NCBI GenBank assembly: GCA_009667805.1
Contig: CM019064.1
Span: forward strand, 269,681,662-269,745,661
Direction of reading: 5' to 3'
Length of the DNA stretch: 64,000 nt
From: Leptobrachium leishanense
Taxonomy: Eukaryota > Chordata > Amphibia > Anura > Megophryidae
Of the stretch, positions 58,853 through 64,000 are shown in pieces; positions within the stretch are counted from its first letter, which is position 1; each line of letters starts with the position of its first letter. Position numbers and translations under genes: made by a program. The notes beneath the pieces were generated by a model that searched no databases, had not been told where the DNA came from, and saw nothing but the letters and a program-made list of their open reading frames with translations.

Positions 58853-60542
58853 AGGCTTTGACCAGTTGCATAAACCTGATCTCTGCTAGAAAGCCACAGT
58901 GTGGCATAGCATTGATTTTAGGGATCTGTGTAATAGCAGACCCAGGATGCATAAAAGTGAGACCGATGTCATTTGCATATCCTACCCAGAATTCCTTGCT
59001 GCATATGGGGAATGTGGCACAGGAGCTCTGGGATGCAATTCATCGAATTGCTGTGATGTGCAAGTGGCTTCTGCAATAATAAACACTATATATATATATA
59101 TATATATACACACAGAGGGAAGGCAAAGGAGTATATATTGTATACACAGGCTGCAGGTATAGACAAAAGGAAAAATTGAAAAGGAGACCGTATATAATTA
59201 GGCTATAACATAAATATACTTAAGAAGGTATAAGCGTCTGATGCAGAGAGTACTAAAGAATATAAGAAACTGTAGATCACTAGAAATGGAAGAAATAGCA
59301 GAGAATAACTTTAAAGTAATATATATAAATATATAACTGAGTCCTTATAGAACACTCTGATAATGAGTCCCAGTATAGTCATAGGTAAGTCCTTGCAATC
59401 CAAATGGAATAGGCTTGAGATCCAGGAAATGTATAAGGTAATCAGGAGATCCAAAGGTTCTTGAGAGGATAGGATCTAGCAGTAGCAGAGTATGGGGTCA
59501 TAGGATACTTAGGCAGTTTGGAGGAAAAGCAGGTAGCTCCTTGCAGCTTGGATATTTCCAAGACTATGTGAAGCATTGGTCTCTAGGTGTGGCCTGGTTT
59601 TATGCAGGGTGATTAGTTGACTTATACAACACCTGAGCGCTACATGGTAGGAGGTGAATATTGGCAATACTGCTGAAAGTCTCATCACTATGAGGCAGCG
59701 CTAGGCTTTTTCTTACACCGCCGGCGATTTTCCTTACATACATTTATGTGTAACTATCACCTGGTTTACCATCATTTATGAGTCCTGTACATATTATTCC
59801 ATCTATAGCAGGTGAAAATAAACCACAGTCATCAGTGAGATACAGTATGTGCATGGGCAATTTGTAACTTTTATTTTATTTGAAAATTAGCCCCAAAAGG
59901 ATGTATTATCGCAAGTAACGGGTTAATCTCATAAGAACAGTTATTATTTTAGGAATGCTAGGACCTGCTGAGGCTTGGTTCATTGCCATTACTGCAATCT
60001 TATGCAATGCATGATGATATCTTGTGACCAGAAATCCATCACGGATTCCTAAAGTTAGGTGATTTCTAAAATCTTTACAACTGTATTAAAGTGGTGTGCT
60101 CTGAATTAGGTATGTTGTGTTCATTGGTCTCAGAAGCACACCCTTATGAAAAATGCGTGTTCAGGTTGAGTTCAGACATTCTGGTTTTCCATAATTATTT
60201 CACATACTGTAATGGTTCTTGCATTGCACATATTTTCCTTGATCCTGAGTTACTAATAAATGTTCATGTGTCAAGATAAAAATTTCACCCTACGTTCTTG
60301 AAGGAATGAATTAGCAACTTTTTTATGCCTGTCGAGTTATGTAAGTAATATTTTCAAACGGAATCAGGAAAAGTTGCCAAATGAAGAATTTATTATTTTA
60401 TATTTTTTTTTATTTTTTTTTAGAGGAGTCAGTCTGGCCTAACCTAATGGGCAAAAATACAGGGTGGGACTTGAGAGTGAAAGTGCAGAAGATAGAAATG
60501 GTGATGGCTTTGGTTTGTGATCCATATGAAGAAAGAGACAAA
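58853..60542. other. Unassigned AT-rich sequence
   Basis: Holds an (AT)n run at about 59085-59108, just after a tctgcaataataaacac stretch that could be a retroposon tail belonging with the ribozyme. No gene-like coding recognised. Confidence 0.45.
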
Positions 60543-60643
60543 CAGGGTTATTCAGAGAGCACCAAAATGTCACTGACACTTCGGTGCCCTCTCATTCCCC
60601 GCGCTTCCGTGCACTTCGGGGAATCAAAGTTCCTCACCCTACG
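60543..60643 (+). mobile_element. Left end of a cagggttattcagagag MITE
   Basis: Begins cagggttattcagagagcac and continues with an acttcggtgccc / cacttcgggga palindrome, then is interrupted by the element starting at 60644. Its other end is not in the window. Confidence 0.6.
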
Positions 60644-60793
60644 CAGGGCCGGTGCAAGCATTTTTGTCTACTCAGGCGAAGGTGCGTTTTGGTGCCCCCC
60701 CCCCATCCCTACCATGCCATGTCAATCAGCATTGAGATGCATAATAATCTCTAAAACATACCAAGAAAATAAGTTGTCATTTGCGCTCACCCC

Positions 60794-61183
60794 CAGGCAT
60801 GTACTGGCCATAGGGACTACAGGGAGATTCCCGGTGGGCCGATGGCTCTGTGGGCCAGTGTGAATGCTGGTTCACCGCGTGGCTCGCGCTGCCCTTAATG
60901 GGTGAGGTGAGAACTTCCACACTGCAAAACAGACGCAGTCTCATATTGCGGCCACCGTGCCGGTGAGACCCTCTGCGCATCCGCCTCACCATAAGGCATG
61001 GTGCACACTTGACCTCAGTGCCACTGCGGTGCTTTACCCAATCGCTCTGCAGCAACTCCAGTATCTGTAGAGCGATTGGTTGATCCAGTTGGATTATATA
61101 CTATTTTTGAGCGTATTTGCATAATTAAATTGGGCCGGTCTGGATGACATCCAGGGCTGATTTTCTGTCCCAGTCCAGCCCTG
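60794..61183 (+). mobile_element. hAT-type MITE with perfect 8-bp duplication
   Basis: Left end caggcatgtactggcca and right end, inverted, cagggctggactgggaca are diverged partners. Flanks ctcacccc at 60786-60793 and 61184-61191 are identical. Non-coding, 390 bp. Confidence 0.88.
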
Positions 61184-61454
61184 CTCACCCCTGTAGCTCC
61201 ATGTTAAACAAAACACAGAGGTTTTGGTTTATTTGAATGGTCATTAAAGTGTAAGCTCTTCTGCCGCATCACGACACCTCTGGGTCAGGCTAGTCCTTCC
61301 TAATGAAACCAAAAGCTGCTTTCTAAGCAACCACATGTCCTCATGCGGCTTCTCAGCCATGAGAGAAACTGGTGGGTTTTATTTATACCCTCACCAGGAG
61401 CAATTCAGGTTTATAAGATACGTCTACCTTATTGATGTACTTATACACACTGCA

Positions 61455-61760
61455 AATTACAGAGCTCACTTCAATAAACCTTCCAGTAATGTGCAGTGTG
61501 TAAAAGCGTATCACAGAGCTCCACAGCAATAAAACTCACAGTAATGTGCGGTGTGTATGAGCGTATCACAGAGCTCCACAGCAATAAAACTCATAGTAAT
61601 GTGCAGTGTGTAAAAGCGTATCACAGAGCTCCACAGTAATAAAACTCACAGTAATGTGCGGTGTGTATGAGCGTATCACAGAATCCACAGCAATAAAACT
61701 CACAGTAATGTGCAGTGTGAATGAGTGTATAACAGAGCTCCACAGCAATAAAAAAGGTAA
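61455..61760. repeat. About 54-bp tandem repeat
   Basis: Five to six units share cagtaatgtgcagtgtgta, gcgtatcacagagctccaca and gcaataaaactca. Units alternate gtgtaaaagcg and gtgtatgagcg, hinting at a dimeric higher-order unit. Confidence 0.9.
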
Positions 61761-61764
61761 TGTA

Positions 61765-64000
61765 CCAATATCAGTTTATTCAAACCCCCTGCATATCATT
61801 TTACACCCCCAGTACATGATTTTACACCCACCAGCATAGCAATTTACACCCCCAGTAAATCAGTTTACAGCCCCAGACCCCAGTATATCAATTTACAGCC
61901 CCCCCAGTATATCTATTTACGGCCCCCAGACCCAGTATATCAATTTACAGCCCCCCCAGTATATCTATTTACGGCCCCCAGACCCAGTATATCAATTTAC
62001 AGCCCCCCCAGTATATCTATTTACGGCCCCCAGACCCAGTATATCTATTTACAGCCCCCAGACCCAGTATATCAATTTACAGCCCCCCCAGTATATCTAT
62101 TTACAGCCCCCCCCCAGTAAATCTATTTACAGCCCCCAGACCCAGTATATCTATTTACAGCCCCCCAGTATATCTATTTACAGCCCCCCCAGTAAATCTA
62201 TTTACAGCCCCCAGACCCAGTATATCTATTTACAGCCCCCAGACCCAGTATTTCAATTTACAGCCCCCCCAGTATATCTATTTACAGCCCCCAGACCCAG
62301 TATTTCAAGTTACAGCCCCCCAGTATATCTATTTACAGCCCCCAGACCCAGTATATCCATTTACAGCCCCCAGACCCAGTATAGCAATTTACAGCCCCCC
62401 CAGTATATCTATTTACAGCCCCCAGACCCAGTATATCCATTTACAGCCCCCCCAGTATATCTATTTACAGCCCCCAGACCCAGTATTTCAATTTACAGCC
62501 CCCCAGTATATCTATTTACAGCCCCCAGACCCAGTATATCCATTTACATCCCCCAGACCCAGTATATCCATTTACAGCCCCCAGACCCAGTATAGCAATT
62601 TACAGCCCCCCAGTATATCTATTTACAGCCCCCAGACCCAGTATATCAATTTACAGCCCCAGACCCAGTATAGCAATTTACAGCCCCCCCAGTATATCTA
62701 TTTACAGCCCCAGACCCAGTATATCCATTTACAGCCCCCCCAGTATATCTGTTTACAGCCCCCAGACCCAGTATATCCATTTACAGCCCCCAGACCCAGT
62801 ATATCAATTTACAGCCCCCAGACCCAGTATAGCAATTTACAGCCCCCCAGTATATCAATTTACAGCCCCCAGACCCAGTATAGCAATTTACAGCCCCCCA
62901 GTATATCCATTTACAGCCCCCAGACCCAGTATATCAATTTACAGCCCCCAGACCCAGTATAGCAATTTACAGCCCCCCCCCAGTATATCCATTTACAGCC
63001 CCCAGACCCAGTATATCCATTTACAGCCCCCAGACCCAGTATAGCAATTTACAGCCCCCCCAGTATATCTATTTACAGCCCCCAGACCCAGTATATCCAT
63101 TTACAGCCCCCCCAGTATATCAATTTACAGCCCCCAGACCCAGTATAGCAATTTACAGCCCCCCCCAGTATATCTATTTACAGCCCCCAGACCCAGTATA
63201 TCCATTTACAGCCCCCAGACCCAGTATATCAATTTACAGCCCCCAGACCCAGTATAGCAATTTACAGCCCCCCCAGTATATCTATTTACAGCCCCCAGAC
63301 CCAGTATATCCATTTACAGCCCCCCCAGTATATAAATTTACAGTCCCCAGACCCAGTATAGCAATTTACAGCCCCCCAGTATATCTATTTACAGCCCCCA
63401 GACCCAGTATATCCATTTACAGCCCCCCCAGTATATCTATTTACAGCCCCCAGACCCAGTATATCCATTTACAGCCCCCAGACCAGTATATCAATTTACA
63501 GCCCCCAGACCCAGTATAGCAATTTACAGCCCCCCCCAGTATATCTATTTACAGCCCCCAGACCCAGTATATCCATTTACAGCCCCCAGACCCAGTATAT
63601 CAATTTACAGCCCCCAGACCCAGTATAGCAATTTACAGCCCCCCAGTATATCTATTTACAGCCCCCAGACCCAGTATATCCATTTACAGCCCCCCAGTAT
63701 ATCAATTTACAGCCCCCAGACCCAGTATAGCAATTTACAGCCCCCAGACCCAGTATATCAATTTACAGCCCCCAGACCCAGTATAGCAATTTACAGCCCC
63801 CCAGTATATCCATTTACAGCCCCCAGACCCAGTATATCCATTTACAGCCCCCAGACCCAGTATAGCAATTTACAGCCCCCCCCAGTATATCTATTTACAG
63901 CCCCCAGACCCAGTATATCCATTTACAGCCCCCCAGTATATCAATTTACAGCCCCCAGACCCAGTATAGCAATTTACAGCCCCCCCCAGTATATCTATTT
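61765..64000. repeat. Compound 23/28-bp minisatellite (tatttacagcccccagaccc type)
   Basis: More than 80 units mix two lengths: ccccccagtatatctatttacag and the longer form with an added agacc, each followed by tatatc/tatagc and a/catttacag. C-runs vary from 4 to 9. On the minus strand the units read as a G-run followed by a TATA-like word, like the other arrays. The array continues past the window edge. Confidence 0.97.

Larger units (their letters stand above)
60644..64000 (+). mobile_element. hAT-like element with minisatellite, runs off the window
   Basis: Left end cagggccggtgcaagcattt is a hAT-type end preceded by accctacg, the candidate duplication. The right end and matching duplication lie beyond the window. 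It contains a nested MITE (60794-61183), a 54-bp tandem repeat and a >2.2 kb minisatellite. No coding. Confidence 0.55.

Noticed and set aside
60381..60863. 160-residue plus-strand frame
   Set aside because: It runs across the junctions of three different element ends (60543, 60644, 60794), so it cannot be an old gene.
61765..64000. CRISPR-like repeat array
   Set aside because: Units are contiguous, without unique spacers of constant length, and the context is a vertebrate transposon. It is a minisatellite.

Overview
The window looks like repeat-dominated, non-coding DNA from a vertebrate with a large genome, most likely an amphibian (anuran-like). The evidence is the mixture of CR1 and L2-like LINEs, a Penelope-like element with a GIY-YIG endonuclease, a Tc1 element with long terminal inverted repeats, many hAT and TTAA-flanked elements, and AT-rich unique sequence between them. 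No host gene exon, rRNA or tRNA was recognised. Every protein-coding stretch I can support belongs to a transposable element, and every one is broken. The species cannot be fixed from this sequence.

Layout. 1-1.8 kb: AT-rich sequence, a telomere-like degenerate tract and a MITE. 1.8-4.7 kb: a 2.9 kb hAT-like element with an 8-bp target duplication, carrying two minisatellites. 4.7-9.7 kb: mostly unrecognised. 9.7-12.9 kb: an L2-like LINE split by a 1.2 kb hAT element. 14.0-16.1 kb: a second, reversed LINE copy next to a minisatellite-bearing hAT element with giant palindromes. 16-28 kb: AT-rich DNA with TTAA-flanked and other MITEs. 28.4-35.6 kb: a full-length hAT transposon (both ends and an 8-bp duplication visible) with a decayed BED-finger transposase, interrupted by a minisatellite-bearing hAT MITE with its own perfect duplication. 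36.0-38.3 kb: a Penelope-like element with RT, GIY-YIG domain and a hammerhead-ribozyme-like fold. 39.5-40.8 kb: a TTAA element. 41.3-48.4 kb: a transposon nest four layers deep that also holds a Tc1 element. 48.6-56.8 kb: a CR1 LINE interrupted by an opposite-strand CR1, itself interrupted by a second copy of the 1.8-4.7 kb element family. 56.9-58.1 kb: a long inverted repeat. 58.8 kb: a well-formed hammerhead ribozyme candidate. 60.5-64 kb: another hAT-like element with a >2.2 kb minisatellite running off the window.

The most interesting theme is that four different hAT-like terminal-repeat families, in five elements, each carry minisatellites built as a short TATA/AATA-rich word followed by a G-run. 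One repeat unit (containing gagctgggg and atatcc/aaatcc words) occurs in three elements whose ends are unrelated. Minisatellites therefore seem to have moved between, or repeatedly expanded inside, non-autonomous hAT elements. The second theme is ribozymes: one intact-looking hammerhead fold outside any recognised element, and one in the 3' region of the Penelope-like element.

The elements do not form a pathway. They record successive insertions whose relative order can be read from nesting and target-site duplications.
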